From assembly GCA_002633025.1 (NCBI GenBank), contig NMRB01000943.1:50507-114506 (forward strand): a stretch of DNA of 64,000 bases, in the 5' to 3' direction. Shown here piece by piece: positions 32,770-44,148 of this stretch (position 1 is its first letter; each line of letters opens with the position of its first letter). The notes under the pieces are model-generated. The model saw only the letters and a list, made by a program, of their open reading frames with translations. It was not told the DNA's origin and did not search any database. This DNA comes from Notospermus geniculatus (lineage: Eukaryota > Nemertea > Pilidiophora > Heteronemertea > Lineidae). The translations under genes and the position numbers were made by a program.

Positions 32770-33179
32770 CATTCCACATCCAATTGGCGCGAGGTTTATG
32801 GCCGATATCTCCGCAACGGCTGGGTCAAATTTGACGTACCATACATCAATCGATTTGTCTTTTTTGCTGCTACAGCCATCATCACTGTCCTTTTCCTTTT
32901 AACGTGACAGAAACACGTTCTTTCACCAATCGCAGTTCGTGTTCACGGCCATTTTGAAATGACGCAATGCATCGCGCACGTGTAAACTGCACTGAACACC
33001 ATGGCGAAATGAAATGGGTTTTGAGAAAGGGATCCGTTATGTCGGCCTTTCGCGAAAAACGAAGATAGCAGAAAGATACCGACAAGAAAGACAAGTCAAT
33101 TGATGTATGGTATGTCAAATTTGAGCCAGCCATTGCGGAGCTATCGTTGATAAACCTCGCGCCACTCGAAAGTGGAATG
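32770..33179. mobile_element. 410-bp foldback with ~95-bp arms
   Basis: The left arm begins CATTCCACATCCAATTGGCG and includes GCGAGGTTTATGG and TCAAATTTGACGTACCATAC. The right arm carries the complements and ends GCCACTCGAAAGTGGAATG. The loop of about 220 bp has no transposase. The minus frame 32882-33199 is chance within it. No clear target duplication. Confidence 0.88.
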
Positions 33180-33540
33180 GAGAGTAATGCATTGTACATT
33201 TCAGAAAGGAATATGTGCCATATTTAGAACATAACAACAAAGAGAAATTGACAAGGAGACATTCATTGTAAATATTTAATGGCTCTCTATATAAGTGCAC
33301 GGCCTGAGGTGCATACTTCATGACTTTGTAAAGTATTTTTAAGAGCTCCTACTCCAGGTTAGGTCTAGGTTTGTCACCAAAGTATGATATTTGTTGTTTT
33401 GCCTGTCATGGTTGACAAACAATGACACCTAAACCAGATTTAAACTTTTTTTGTTTTTTGTCGTTCGCAACCAGTCCTTTTTCATGTAGATGCTTAAAGC
33501 AAGAAACTAGAGTTTTAGTCAATGCATCCACAAAGAAAAT
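33180..33540. other. No identified feature
   Basis: AT-rich DNA between two repeats. Confidence 0.5.
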
Positions 33541-33700
33541 CCAAAACTAGAGCACAAAGGCGACACACAAAAATGATATAATAACCGAAGTCGTCCTTCA
33601 GAAATTTAGCAAATTTTCGACCCCAACCGGGGTCTTCCTCAGGCTGGCACTTTCAAGTCGAGTTACCAGAAGTGCATGTATAATGAGCTGGATCCCAACA
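33541..33700 (-). mobile_element. Penelope-like retroelement tail with hammerhead-like motif (minus)
   Basis: On the minus strand the sequence reads CACTTCTGGTAACTCGACTT, GTGCCAGCCTGAGGAAGACC, then CCGGTTGGGGTCGAAAATTT, GGACGACTTCGG, ATATCATTTTTGTGTGTCGC and TTTGTGCTCTAGTTTTGG. The same order occurs at 54.8-55.0 kb. The stem GACCCC-GGTT-GGGGTC followed by GAAA resembles hammerhead stem II of Penelope-like elements. No reverse transcriptase is seen upstream; the frame 33598-33900 has no recognised domain. Confidence 0.6.
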
Positions 33701-34435
33701 TTACAACGAAACCCTGTGCAAACCGGTGTGGAAAATAATAGTTGAATAGAAACAAAGACCCATTGTTGAGTGCTGAGGATGATTGCAAAGAAGAAGTAAC
33801 TGTTGATGGTGAACCTGTTTCTCCACTGATATGCACATTGGAATGCCCTTAAGTCGAAGATTTCTCGCAGAAAACGAAACAGCATTTCATCTACACTCAA
33901 TTGAATCTTTCAACTAAATCGCACAGTGGTACTCGTATGAACTGCTTTGAGGTAGTTCACTGACGTAAATTTGGACTAGATCTCATGGTATCTCTTGGCA
34001 ATTTCATTCAATTGGAATAATCTTCAAATAGGATATTTCAGCAATGGTATAGTGCCATTCAAAAACAATGGTAGTGTTTGCAAAACACGTGCAACTTGAA
34101 ATAATTCTTCTCAATGCCAGTTGTTCTAGTGTACAACTGGATTTGTGTCACATCTTACAAGGTTTTTCAATAAAACACCGACAATCAATCAGAAAAAGTG
34201 AAGTGCTACCACTTGCTAAAGCAACCATCAACCTTTTCTTAGTACACTCGTTGTATACTACTGTGGTGACCAATTCTTTTTATGCAACTTCTGATTACTC
34301 TTTCTTTTTTTCTAATCTAGATAGCATACAGCTCCGACATCCCGGTGATTAAGTCACGCAATACTTGGCAATGTTTTACGTACTTATCAAGAGCATCGTT
34401 GACGACGTCGGAGACTGCTCTACGAAATATCCGCG
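33701..34435. other. No identified gene
   Basis: Unassigned frames only. The segment to about 33900 might be the upstream part of the retroelement copy. Confidence 0.4.
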
Positions 34436-34667
34436 AATTCAACTTTGGGAGACACATGCATGACACAATATTTCTTGCCAATCGGCAAATTCAAACTTTC
34501 CAAGTTTGACAGAATACTTTTTACCATAATTCTTTTCTGACTATACGTACAAATTCAACTTTGTGAGATGATGTACGACACAACATTCTTGCCAATCGGC
34601 AAATTCAAACTTTGCAGGTTTGACACAATACTTTTTGCCATAATGGTTCCCTGACAACACGTACATG
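34436..34667. repeat. Tandem duplication, 116-bp unit, two copies
   Basis: AATTCAACTTTGKGAGA, CTTGCCAATCGGCAAATTCA, GTTTGACASAATACTTTTT and TAATKSTTYYCTGAC occur twice in order with a period of 116 bp. Confidence 0.9.
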
Positions 34668-36502
34668 ATTGTATGCATTCTGTACACTGAATGTAAAAAG
34701 TAGTTAACATCGCATTTTGCTGGACAGTTAAAAAACAGAAATATCTGAGTACAGACGATTTTTTATTAATGCATTCTCCTTTAGCGTAAAAACACACATT
34801 CAGCTTAAAAATGTACATGTACGATTTCTAATTTCCTTTTGTAGGTGAAATTAAGTCAGAAGCATGGCTGTAGGCACACAGCGATTTGCCTGCACCAAAG
34901 ATATGCAGATCACCTGAGGACTTTTATTGAATGGATGTATAAAAACTACATGCATACGCATGTAGGCCTGGAAGTGATTGCCTGTTTGCGCAATCACTGG
35001 CTGTACACTGAGTTATCTGTAAATCGATACACAAACGACAGCCGGAACTGACGTTATTCACGTCAGTGTTTAAAGTGCATCGTCCGGCAACTTCGTCAAA
35101 TGAATGTACTTTTTACAGTTCATTGCAAGCCACTGATGAAGTAAAGCTTTGTACACAGCACTTTTCGCTGTCAAACAATCTCTAGGGCTTCACATTTCCC
35201 CACTCTGTCTAGAAACCGTTCTGAAGAATTCCAGGAGCAGCCATTCACTGCATCACTTGCAGATCAGTTAAGACGACACAATCATGTCGACTATGTAGGC
35301 CTACGTGGCCTCTCCGTCACGAGTCGAACCCTAAACTGCTGCCAATCTCCTCTGCAGAGGTCACACGGTTTCACCTTAGTGACTCTGCCTTCAAACGTCA
35401 GTGCCCCGTACTTCTTTTCGCGTAGGAATGACGTCATACACGATGGCTGCCTCCATGGAAGCACGTGTTCATGTTCACCTCACAAAATCATGTGATCATA
35501 TTCGACAAACCTGATTGGTGCATTAATTTGGTTGCTTCTAAAATGGAAACTATTTCTGCCGGAACGACCGAACCGAAGCACAGCCATGGATACGTGTAAT
35601 TCGCCGCAAAAAAGTGCAACACAAAATAACGAACAAATGTTTTAAAATCATGGTGGGTTTGGTGTTTTGGTACACTTCTAAACTTGACAGTACGATTATG
35701 ATTTGATAAGGGTGTAAAACTAGCTGTAGATCAGTCCTTTATGCACTCTGCTCATTCCGAGCAGAAGTGATGAGGGCGTATGAAGCCAGTGGTACAAGTG
35801 GAGCAAACCGAAAACGCGGAACGCCATACCGCTGGGCTAGCGAGTTTGAACTGCTGCGTCACCTTTTGGGGATTTCTCTATGTCGCGTTGGTAGGGCTGA
35901 TGTGTATGACCTTGCACAAGTCAATATTACTCTAACATTTCACAACATCAATAGACCATGATGTACACAGTTGGCAATACTACATGATCATACCGATGAC
36001 AAACAGCTTATTGTGCACACGCCCGACCGATGATAGCCATTATTATTTGAATTATTATATCACTAATTTTATGTACATGTATACCGACGTATCAAGAGTA
36101 CTAGGATCCACGTGTATGCCACCAGGACAGTTTTGAATCCACGGCAGGTGATCATAACATAGTGTTGATGTTGGACTGGTGGAATATATCACCGTGATTA
36201 CATGATGTTATGATCATTGATGGTCTAATAAAAAGGCTTCTTTTAGCTTCAGCCATTGAATTCTACTGTACCTTGTGCGTATTTTTTTTGGTATAATAAA
36301 ACTTATCTTAAAAAAAAACTTGTTATATCCAGTCATTGATACAACAGAGTTATTAACACCATAAAAACCCAGACTGAACGAAGTTCTTTACAGAACTTTT
36401 CTGTCTAGTTTATTCACTGACAGCCTGGTTGGTCACTGATTTGATTGCCAACAGTAAATCCATGAATAACTTTATTTGGTATCTGAAATCATAGCATGTA
36501 TA
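34668..36502. other. No identified gene
   Basis: Only short unassigned frames (34845-35051, 35767-35961). A GATGGCTGCCTCCATGG stretch near 35442 and an ATGGATACGTG near 35586 have no long frame after them. Confidence 0.4.
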
Positions 36503-36750
36503 AAGCTAGGAATCCACCATTGATTTTCAAGCTGATTTTGCGTTGCGACTTGCTTTGCAACTAGGTTGCTTTGCAACTGGGCACTCGATCGCCGTTGTGG
36601 ACTCGCTGGACGTGATTTCTACCAAATGGCGAAGATGTGGTCAATTTCAGTCGGGCGACCGGTATCAGTTCCTTGCGATCGTATTCAATCGCAGGTAGCA
36701 GGTTGCAAAGCAAGCCGCAAGGCAGAAAATCAGCAGTGGATTCCTAGCTT
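36503..36750. mobile_element. AAGCTAGGAATCCACCA MITE, copy 1
   Basis: The ends are AAGCTAGGAATCCACCATTG and the complementary GTGGATTCCTAGCTT. The arms continue through GATTTTGCGTTGCGACTTGC and TTGCAAAGCAAGCCGCAAGG. The centre contains GATTTCTACCAAATGGCGAAG and CAGTTCCTTGCGATCG, as in the copy at 44149. 248 bp. The frame 36566-36901 is a shadow. Confidence 0.92.
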
Positions 36751-39480
36751 CATACGAATCAAAAGGCGCTTGGAAACTCCTGCATCAATTGGGTATTTTT
36801 GGGGTACATGTATTTTCACTTTCCCTTTAATCACACTAAGCATTTACGAAGTTGGCCTTACTTTGTCTTGGCTGAACTACTATTCAGAATACCAATTTTA
36901 AAATTGTAACACTGCCCAATTCAATATCAACTATTTTGAGTCGAGGCAAAATGTGGATATCTACCTATAGATTATTATCTACCAGCAGCAATTTGATTTA
37001 TCAACAGACGGTCACTAGAAACCCCTCAACTGACAGAAATCAATTAAGAACTGAATATTTCAAGTAAAAGCTACAGACCTATAAGTATTAATTTATTTAT
37101 TCCAAGCGTACCGAAGTTTCAACTCAGACGGTCATAAATTGGGTGTGGACGGCTGAGCAACCAAGATAAACTAATAAATGACAACATTGTCGTAAATATT
37201 CTGTCGATATAATTGTTCATACTATCGTGGCGTGATACTGATTCAGAATGGCTTGCCACTGGTGGACCTGAGCTCAGGCCGATGAATCAGTGATACCAGA
37301 GGCGATATCCGTTAACGACGAGTTGTTTTGGATGATAAGTCACATACATCTGATGTCATTCCTTTTATTAAAAGTTAAGTAACGTTGATAAACGTTAACC
37401 CTTTTGGGATGGATCAAGCCATAAGCCAATGACAGTAGATGTATTCGGCCCCTGGCCACTGTCGAATTTCTCATTGTGGACCATGCAGGACCATATCTCA
37501 ACCGTAGACGAACTTGTCAAGTTCAACCACATGTTAGCTTTATGGACCCAATCAGACAAAAACTTATTCCTTTTCAGTCGTGTGGAGAAAAAATCAAGTG
37601 TAGACAACGAGTTCTGTACTAATTCACTTATCGGCCTAATCAGTTCGTCACACATCTCGACGAATCGCCTGTTCATTCTCATCTATAAATTAATCACTAT
37701 AGACGAATTTCCTACTCAATAAGAGATAGACTTAATCATTATTCCTATTCAATCATAGACCCAATCACACTACATTTTCAACCACTGGCACCAAGAATAT
37801 ATAAGCACCAAGAATGTACAACTAGTAATAAAGCAAAAGGGTGGTCATTAAGTTACTTTTTCTGATAATAGAGGGCGTACGGTAATTATAGGCCTTCTAA
37901 TTAAATAACCAATGTTTAGATTTAACGGTTGTTGACTGAATTGTATTATTTAGAATATCATCAATATTCTTATGTAAAGTTATAGACAAATTAATAACAT
38001 TCATTTTTTTGATTTTGGTGAAACCATGGATTTGTTGTATACATGTAGGTCAGAGTGCCCAACTCAGAGATGAATTACATGTACAATATTAATTTGTCAA
38101 AAATATGGTCCATTCAAAAATGCGTAGTTCGGTTATTTCTGAGTACAGGTAACTATGGGAGGTGTCATTTTGTTTGTAATGATCTTCGCTACACAAATAT
38201 AATCCTTCACAAATTAAGATCCATTCGGTTACAGGGTCACCAGAGCAAGTTACTAAACTCACCTTTTGGCACATATTCGGAGTTGCACATTCTTGGTACT
38301 TGTATATTCTTGATGGCACGTATGGCCCAAGTGATCATAGACATACATGTAACAGACAACTGTCCTGTTTGAACAGACCGAACAACATGTAGCCAAATAG
38401 CCAAATAAATCCAACTTCCTACACTGTAGTCACATATACATGTATGTACGTACATGTACAGTACATCTGAGGAGCAAATCACATGGCAAAGATCGTAGTC
38501 CTGATAACATGTAGGCCTATTTCCAAAATGAAACCTAACGATGTCTATTTTATTCAATTCGATTCAGTTAAATATTGAAAGAAGTATCAGTTTAACTAGT
38601 TAGTGAGCTTTATATCTGATGATACTCAGACCAAAGTTTTAACTCACAATCACAACATCATAAACTTCAGAAGTATGTTATTGGCAATGTCATGAAACAG
38701 CTAAACACCAGATACGGGACAGCTAGACATCAAAACAATTTTTTGAAATCTTAAAATAATATGGAATATTTGTGGGATGTAATATTGCTTCAGTACACGC
38801 CGAGCATCAAACCTGTAGTGGGCTATTTATAAACTGATCCGCGAATGTAAACAAATCCACATGGCAGAAATTATCCAATAACCATCCAGCGAATCCTGCG
38901 CATTTTTGGATATCCCCTATCACGATATATCCACACAATTATTTTGAAAGCAAATTTCATCAACACAGTTTTGAACTTCGCACTGTGTATCCCATTTAGT
39001 TTGGAAGTTTGTCTCCAAATCCAGAATCCGAGCTTGAATATAATCTATAATTCGTTGATAGTCACAGTGTAGCAGACGCTTTCAGCCAGTGATGTGTACG
39101 TCAGCAGCGCAAACCAAGCAATCACGAACCGGCATGCGTTCTAGGCATAACCAATGCATCACAGTGTTATGTTCGGTAGCCAGTATTGATAAATGAGACA
39201 CTAGAGATGTGATTTGAATAGAAGTAAATGGAAGGTAGCAAGTGGTGCCAACAACGACAATGATGGATATTATGCTTTGTTATATTCAGAACGAAATATT
39301 CTAAATTTAAGTGGGAGAACATACAACCATATAATGGTACATCAGACATACCGAGGAGTGGCACTCCCAATGCACTGATGTAATGTCTATCATACGGTAA
39401 ACGCTGTTCGGATCGAGGCAGCTGTCCCTAGGAGAGCACCTGAATAAAAAATACTCCTGCAGTGGTCTAATATAAGGCTG
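36751..39480. other. No identified gene
   Basis: About 2.7 kb. Opposing frames at 37395-37722 overlap and neither has a recognisable domain. ACATGTAC words cluster near 38430-38465. Nothing supportable as a gene. Confidence 0.4.
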
Positions 39481-40180
39481 CTTCGAAAGTTACGATATTG
39501 CTGTGATGATAATGGTGACCTCGACTTTGGAGAATGCTTTGAAAACTGCAATGTTGCCAAGGGGATATAAAAGGGAGGTTTAGAAATCAAACGGTAATCG
39601 TATGCTTTACGACGTTATTTTTCATACTACACATTCACCAGATTTTATATTGCATTTTCGGTACAAAAATAACGTTGTCGTTTACGTTTACGTTTATCGT
39701 TTGATTTCTAAACCTCCCTAATGATGCCTCAATACTGCTGTGGTGGTAAAATCAGTCTCGACCGTTGGAGAGAGGCGAAAAAGCAGCCAACTACCTTGAG
39801 AAATGCTCGGAAAGTGGCACTGCCCCTACCGTTAGCTCAGAAACGCAGCTGTGATGGTAAATGCACAGTGCTACTTGAATACTGTTTCGAAAGCTGCAAT
39901 GCTGCTGTGGTGGTGGTGGTGCCCATATCTTTGAAATACATAGAAAGTGACAATATGCTGCTGCGGTGGAGTACCCATAGGTTTGAAATGTTTAGAAAGT
40001 GCCAAATGCTGTTGTGGTGGAGTGCCCATAGGTTTGAAATGTTTAGAAAGTGCCAAATGCTGTTGTGGTGGAATGCCATGTTTGAAATGCTTAGAAAGAG
40101 GCAATGCTGCTGTGGTGGAGTGCCAATGTCTTTGAAATCCTTAGAACGTGGCAGTGCAGCTGCGGTGATGACATAAGTCT
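39481..40180 (+). repeat. 51-bp minisatellite interrupted by a MITE
   Basis: Units such as GAAAGTGCCAAATGCTGTTG, TGGTGGAGTGCCCATAGG, TTTGAAATGTTTA (51 bp) repeat most regularly at 39950-40070 and become diverged on both sides. Related words (GAAAGTTACGATATTGCTGT, GAGAATGCTTTGAAAACTGC) lie left of the MITE at 39573-39718, so the MITE inserted into the array. 51 is a multiple of three, so both strands are open (39721-40176 plus). These frames are repeat translations. Confidence 0.88.
39573..39718 (+). mobile_element. MITE of the AACGTT family, copy 4
   Basis: The ends are GGGAGGTTTAGAAATCAAAC and GTTTGATTTCTAAACCTCCC, perfect 20-bp complements. The interior matches copies 2 and 3, with a short deletion in the left arm (GACGTTATTTTT for GACAACGTTATTTTT). 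TA is present on the right; the left flank is AA. It splits the 51-bp minisatellite. Confidence 0.93.
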
Positions 40181-40701
40181 CTACCTTATGGAATTCTTGG
40201 CAAGAACTGTAATTTACGCTATCATAGAAATAATAGCAAAGTAATTATTACATCGTGGTTACAATCTACCACCGTATCGATAAGCTTGCCGATAGGATCA
40301 GCAGCAGTAGCGTTTAATTGCAAGTTAGTTTGTCTCGAAAGCAGTGCAACAGCTTATTCTGATTATAATCGAGATGTGAACAAAAATGTGCTGCTTGAAT
40401 GTTAAGGTAAACTATATGCAGGTCTTGTGAATGTCACAGCATATGGCAACAGATGGGTGAAAGGAGTGTACATGTATGCTTGACATGTGCAGATAATGAG
40501 GGGTTTAATGCATTATTCTGCTAACAATCAGATGTAACGGCTTTTTCTAAATTCCAAATATTCATCAACTTGTTTCACTAGATCATATAGGTCATGAGAG
40601 ATCTGGGCATTTAAACTACGACTTAATTTGATGTTAGACAGAATGGAAGGGTGTAGATGGGAGGGCTTGTGGCCAAGTGATCTGGGGTTCGAATCATCAG
40701 C
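40181..40701. other. Unassigned DNA; B-box-like word near 40684
   Basis: TGGCCAAGTGATCTGGGGTTCGAATC at about 40670-40695 contains A-box-like and B-box-like words but too closely spaced for a tRNA gene. It may be a tRNA-derived SINE relic. No gene. Confidence 0.35.
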
Positions 40702-40955
40702 CTGTATGCAGCCTAATGTCCCCCGATATGTGATGTCCCCCAACAATACATTTTCGGATTAAGCAACACCATTGAATAGGACTCTAGGTGGGCCAGAGAA
40801 AGTGTCCCGAGCAACAGGGAAACAATAGAAATGCTATTGTTCGAGGGACACTTTCTCTGGCCCACCCTGTAGAGATGACCAAGACCCTTAATCCTGTGAC
40901 AAACAATGCGGGGGGACATCAGAAATATGGGGGCATTAGATTCTATCACACCTGT
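40702..40955 (+). mobile_element. TGTCCCCC-ended element carrying a nested hairpin, paralogue of 7602-7738
   Basis: The left part CTAATGTCCCCCGATATGTG and right part ATGGGGGCATTAGATTCT are inverted ends. Words GCTTAATCCG/CGGATTAAGC and AACAATGCGGGGGGACATC match the 7.6 kb copy in reverse orientation. The copies differ mainly by the 83-bp hairpin at 40787-40869. Confidence 0.85.
40787..40869. mobile_element. 83-bp hairpin MITE inserted at TA in another element
   Basis: The perfect 22-bp arms are 40787-40808 (GGTGGGCCAGAGAAAGTGTC) and 40845-40866. A central CAATAG/CTATTG mini-stem lies between. TA flanks both sides (40785-40786, 40870-40871). The paralogue near 7655 reads CTCTAGAG with a single TA, so this is a verified insertion with TA duplication. 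The outer end reads CAGGGTGGGCC on one side only. No coding capacity. Confidence 0.95.
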
Positions 40956-41810
40956 CTCAACTAAAGACGGCTGAAGCCCACTGCCACAATAGATGTCACT
41001 AGTAAAATATTGAAATGAAAGTGGCATCCTGGTTCTGATCAACCCCCCCCCCCAAAGGGGTCCATTGGAAAGGGCCTTGTTGCGATGCGCATCCCTCATT
41101 ATGATCTCAAGGAGGAAGGGTCCAGCGTCCAGGGGTATCAGAATCCCCACCACACATGCGAATTGTTGGAAAAAATCCCAGCATAATTTTACAGCACCAC
41201 ACTGGTAGCCAGATAAAGGCGGGAGCAAACAGCAGGTTCCCCCGCTGAGCGGATGCTTCGTTGTTAATCACAAAACAGCAAAATAAAAACAATGGCGGTG
41301 ATTGATTAACCCAATCCATTGTCTTCATTTAGCCGACATTGTAATCATCGACCATTTGTAAATAATAGATGATGAAAATGCAACAAGTGGGGGCAGAAAT
41401 GTAACAGCCTGGGTGATCATTCTTCGCTTATATGTCGGTCACATTTATGTTATGAATAAATTATTGGACAAATGCCCAGCTCATTGCTATGTATTGTAGT
41501 TACTAGAGTCAACTCATTACCATGACTTACTGTTGGGCATCCGCAGTTGTTGGCAAATCATAATATAATGCCGACACCTGTGACTAGACTGCCTAAGAGT
41601 AAACAAAAGTACTGTTAGTACTGTACATCCAGTTGTAAAACGTATTACATGTGGTTGGAATCGATGATGAAGTCCATTTTTTAGTTCAATGTCTCTATGT
41701 TCGTTGCAATTTTCGTTAATTGTATAATTCCGACTAAAGAAGATGCCGACACTAGTTTTTTTTACTTTTTTAAATTAAAGAGCATTACAAATTGAAAGAA
41801 AAAGGAATGT
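40956..41810. other. No identified feature; C10 run
   Basis: A poly-C run lies near 41044-41053. Otherwise unassigned. Confidence 0.45.
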
Positions 41811-41824
41811 TTTATTACATGACC

Positions 41825-41903
41825 ATATGCGAGGGTTCGTGGGTTCGATCCTGGTAGGAAGCAATGTCTTTCACCTTAGAAACCCGATTTCTATTTCATA
41901 TTT
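41825..41903 (+). mobile_element. Short tRNA-related SINE with perfect 14-bp target duplication, copy 1
   Basis: TTTATTACATGACC occurs at 41811-41824 and 41904-41917. Between them lies GTGGGTTCGATCCTGG, which contains a B-box match, then GGAAGCAATGTCTTTCACCT and TTTCTATTTCAT. The 79-bp insert lacks an A box and is presumably 5'-truncated. The 3' part recurs at 45822-45874 with its own target duplication. Confidence 0.85.
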
Positions 41904-41917
41904 TTTATTACATGACC

Positions 41918-42946
41918 CGTACATAAAAATGAAAAATTCGTCAACGATTCTATAGTATTGCGAAAGGAACGTTCCCTTGAGACAGAAAGGTGCATCTACA
42001 GAACAGTTGACACACAAACTTAGAAATCACCACCAATACTGGAAACCGAAGAAGCAAATTGTTTATTAGCGATGATTTTTTAAAAGTTTCATGTTACAAA
42101 TCCACTGTAACCAATCAACAAGAAGTGTTACCAATCAACAACAAGTGTTGTTAAGAACTTCGATGTGTTTCAGGTTATCACAGGGAGCTCCAGTTTTTGT
42201 CCATGTAACAAAAGAAACCACCTAAAATACGAGTATTTGCAAAACACAATCGAGTTCAAGTGTATTCAGGGTCTGACTTCCAAACAATTATTATGAGCGT
42301 TATATTACACTAACACATCTAAATATTCCTTGTCATGTTCTGGTTCTGTGTCAACTAAACCTAGATCATTAGGGTATTGATCATCTCATTTACACAGGGT
42401 TCAATCGCTGGAGGATATCCAGGGTACGAATAAACGATATGAATGAGTGAAAATTAAATTGAGAAAATGCGATGTGGAACATTCAAGCTTCTTCAGCTAG
42501 ACTCCACTTGGGAAATAGCATATGAGTTACAGCCAAAATGTGAGCCCACTTTGATCTCGTGAATTACATTTTTAAACTACAGTATCAAATGCTATCATGT
42601 TATCCAGCAAGAGGGCCTGTGGAACCAGATTCGACAGTCTTTTCTAAACACAGTTTATTTTTAGCATATATCTAGGCACCACATGCATTCAGCACTACAT
42701 TTCAGTCATTTTTTGAATATATTCATAGAAACTTTTTTATATGTATATTACTTTTTGTTATTTTAGAGGTGTATTTATGGCAATACAGACTGCTGTTAGG
42801 AGAAAAGAGGCATTATAAGAATTTTTTTTTCGGATGCTTACTCGAAACTAGAGGGAAATGGGAACCAATTTCAAACGATTACCAACTGCCTAATAGTACA
42901 CACCACCGAATGTGCAGTGACAATGCAACGGTGATTGTTTTGACCC
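41918..42946. other. No identified gene
   Basis: AT-rich DNA with AACCAATCAACAAGAAGTGT duplicated around 42111 and 42130. The frame 42769-43110 runs into the next retroelement and has no domain. Confidence 0.4.
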
Positions 42947-42961
42947 CATGGTACACTAATT

Positions 42962-43200
42962 CCAAAGAAGAAAGCACAAAAATTGACACACAAAGTGGTA
43001 AATATCAAGAAGACAACTTCCAGGACTTAGCAAATTTTCGACCCCAACCGGGGTCTTCTTCAGGCTGGCACTTTTCCACACTAGATTTCAGAAAAGAAAA
43101 GAAAATCTAGTGTGGAAACTCTAGTGTGGAAAAGTGCCAGCCTGAAGAAGACCCCGGTTGGGGTCGAAAATTTGCTAAGTCCTGGAAGTTGACTTCTTGA
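42962..43200. mobile_element. Head-to-head dimer of the hammerhead-like retroelement tail with 15-bp target duplication
   Basis: CATGGTACACTAATT occurs exactly at 42947-42961 and 43201-43215. The 239-bp insert contains the motif on the minus strand (about 43015-43071) and again on the plus strand (about 43134-43192), joined through TTTTCCACACTAGATTTCAG and its partial complements. Only the left arm carries the terminal tail (GACACACAAAG, AGCACAAAAA on the plus strand). Inverted partial copies are known for Penelope-like elements. Confidence 0.88.
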
Positions 43201-43215
43201 CATGGTACACTAATT

Positions 43216-43730
43216 GTCTCCAAAGGGATTGATATGATAAGGAGAGTATTGTAACACTGTAAGTCGTAATTTATTAATACCCTATGATGTTCTTATCACC
43301 ATCAAGAAAAGACAAACTACATGTCACACTTTTTACGGAGCCATCTATTTGATGCCAACATATTGTGCGGAAATCTAGCAGAAGAAGATAGTCGATTCCC
43401 AATTGGGTGATTTGAGGAAAAACTGAGAGATTTATAACCCTGAGGTGAATTAAGTTCATCTATTTGGTAGAATTGTGTCAGATGTTGGGAGAGCATCAAA
43501 CAGAAATGAGGGCAAATATACAGAGAGGAATTAATATTTTCACATCCACAAAAACTGTGGAAGTGGGTTTATCCGGTATGTTGTGTTCTTTTGGCCAGAA
43601 GTAGAGTGAGTAATGGCATCTGCTGCTAATCAGGGGCGTCAAAACAAACCAATCAATGTCACAAACAGACTGTGTCGCTACCGTAACTTCATTTGTAACA
43701 GCACCACAGATTTTTTAACGTAACAACTGT
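43216..43730. other. No identified feature
   Basis: Unassigned DNA. Confidence 0.5.
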
Positions 43731-43997
43731 AAAAGGTATGTTCTCAAACAAAACAGCGTCATTCATCAAAACCAAAACAAAAGTAGGTAAGAGAGGTCAG
43801 GACCTCTTTTATCTATTTTTGGTAAAAGGTATATTCTCAAATAAAACAGCATCATTCATCAAAACCACGTATTTCTTTAACGTAACAAGTATAAAAGCAA
43901 AAGTAGACAGGCGAGTATGTCTCTTATCTATTTTTGGTGAAAGGTATATTGAATCTCAAATAAAACAGCATCTTCATCAAAACGTAGCATTTCGTGA
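43731..43997 (+). repeat. Tandem repeat, ~95-115-bp unit, about 2.5 copies
   Basis: AAAGGTATRTTCTCAAAYAA, AACAGCRTCATTCATCAAAA and TTATCTATTTTTGGT recur in order, with one unit carrying an extra TTTCTTTAACGTAACAAGTA that is also present just left of the first unit. The frame 43738-44040 is the translated repeat. Confidence 0.85.
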
Positions 43998-44148
43998 ACT
44001 TTACAATTGCCATTTTATCAATACGGAAATTATGAATTAAAACACTGTTTCATTCATTAAAATTCAGCCTTTAATGAATTAGATTCAACACTTTCGGTAT
44101 GCTGCCCTCTATCGAGCTAGGATCCCCATTCACAGTGTGTGATCATTA

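Noticed and set aside
39721-40176. 151-codon plus frame rich in W and C
   Set aside because: It is a translated 51-bp minisatellite, open also on the minus strand.
40660-40700. tRNA gene at the A-box/B-box-like words
   Set aside because: The two boxes are only about 20 bp apart and no cloverleaf can be drawn.
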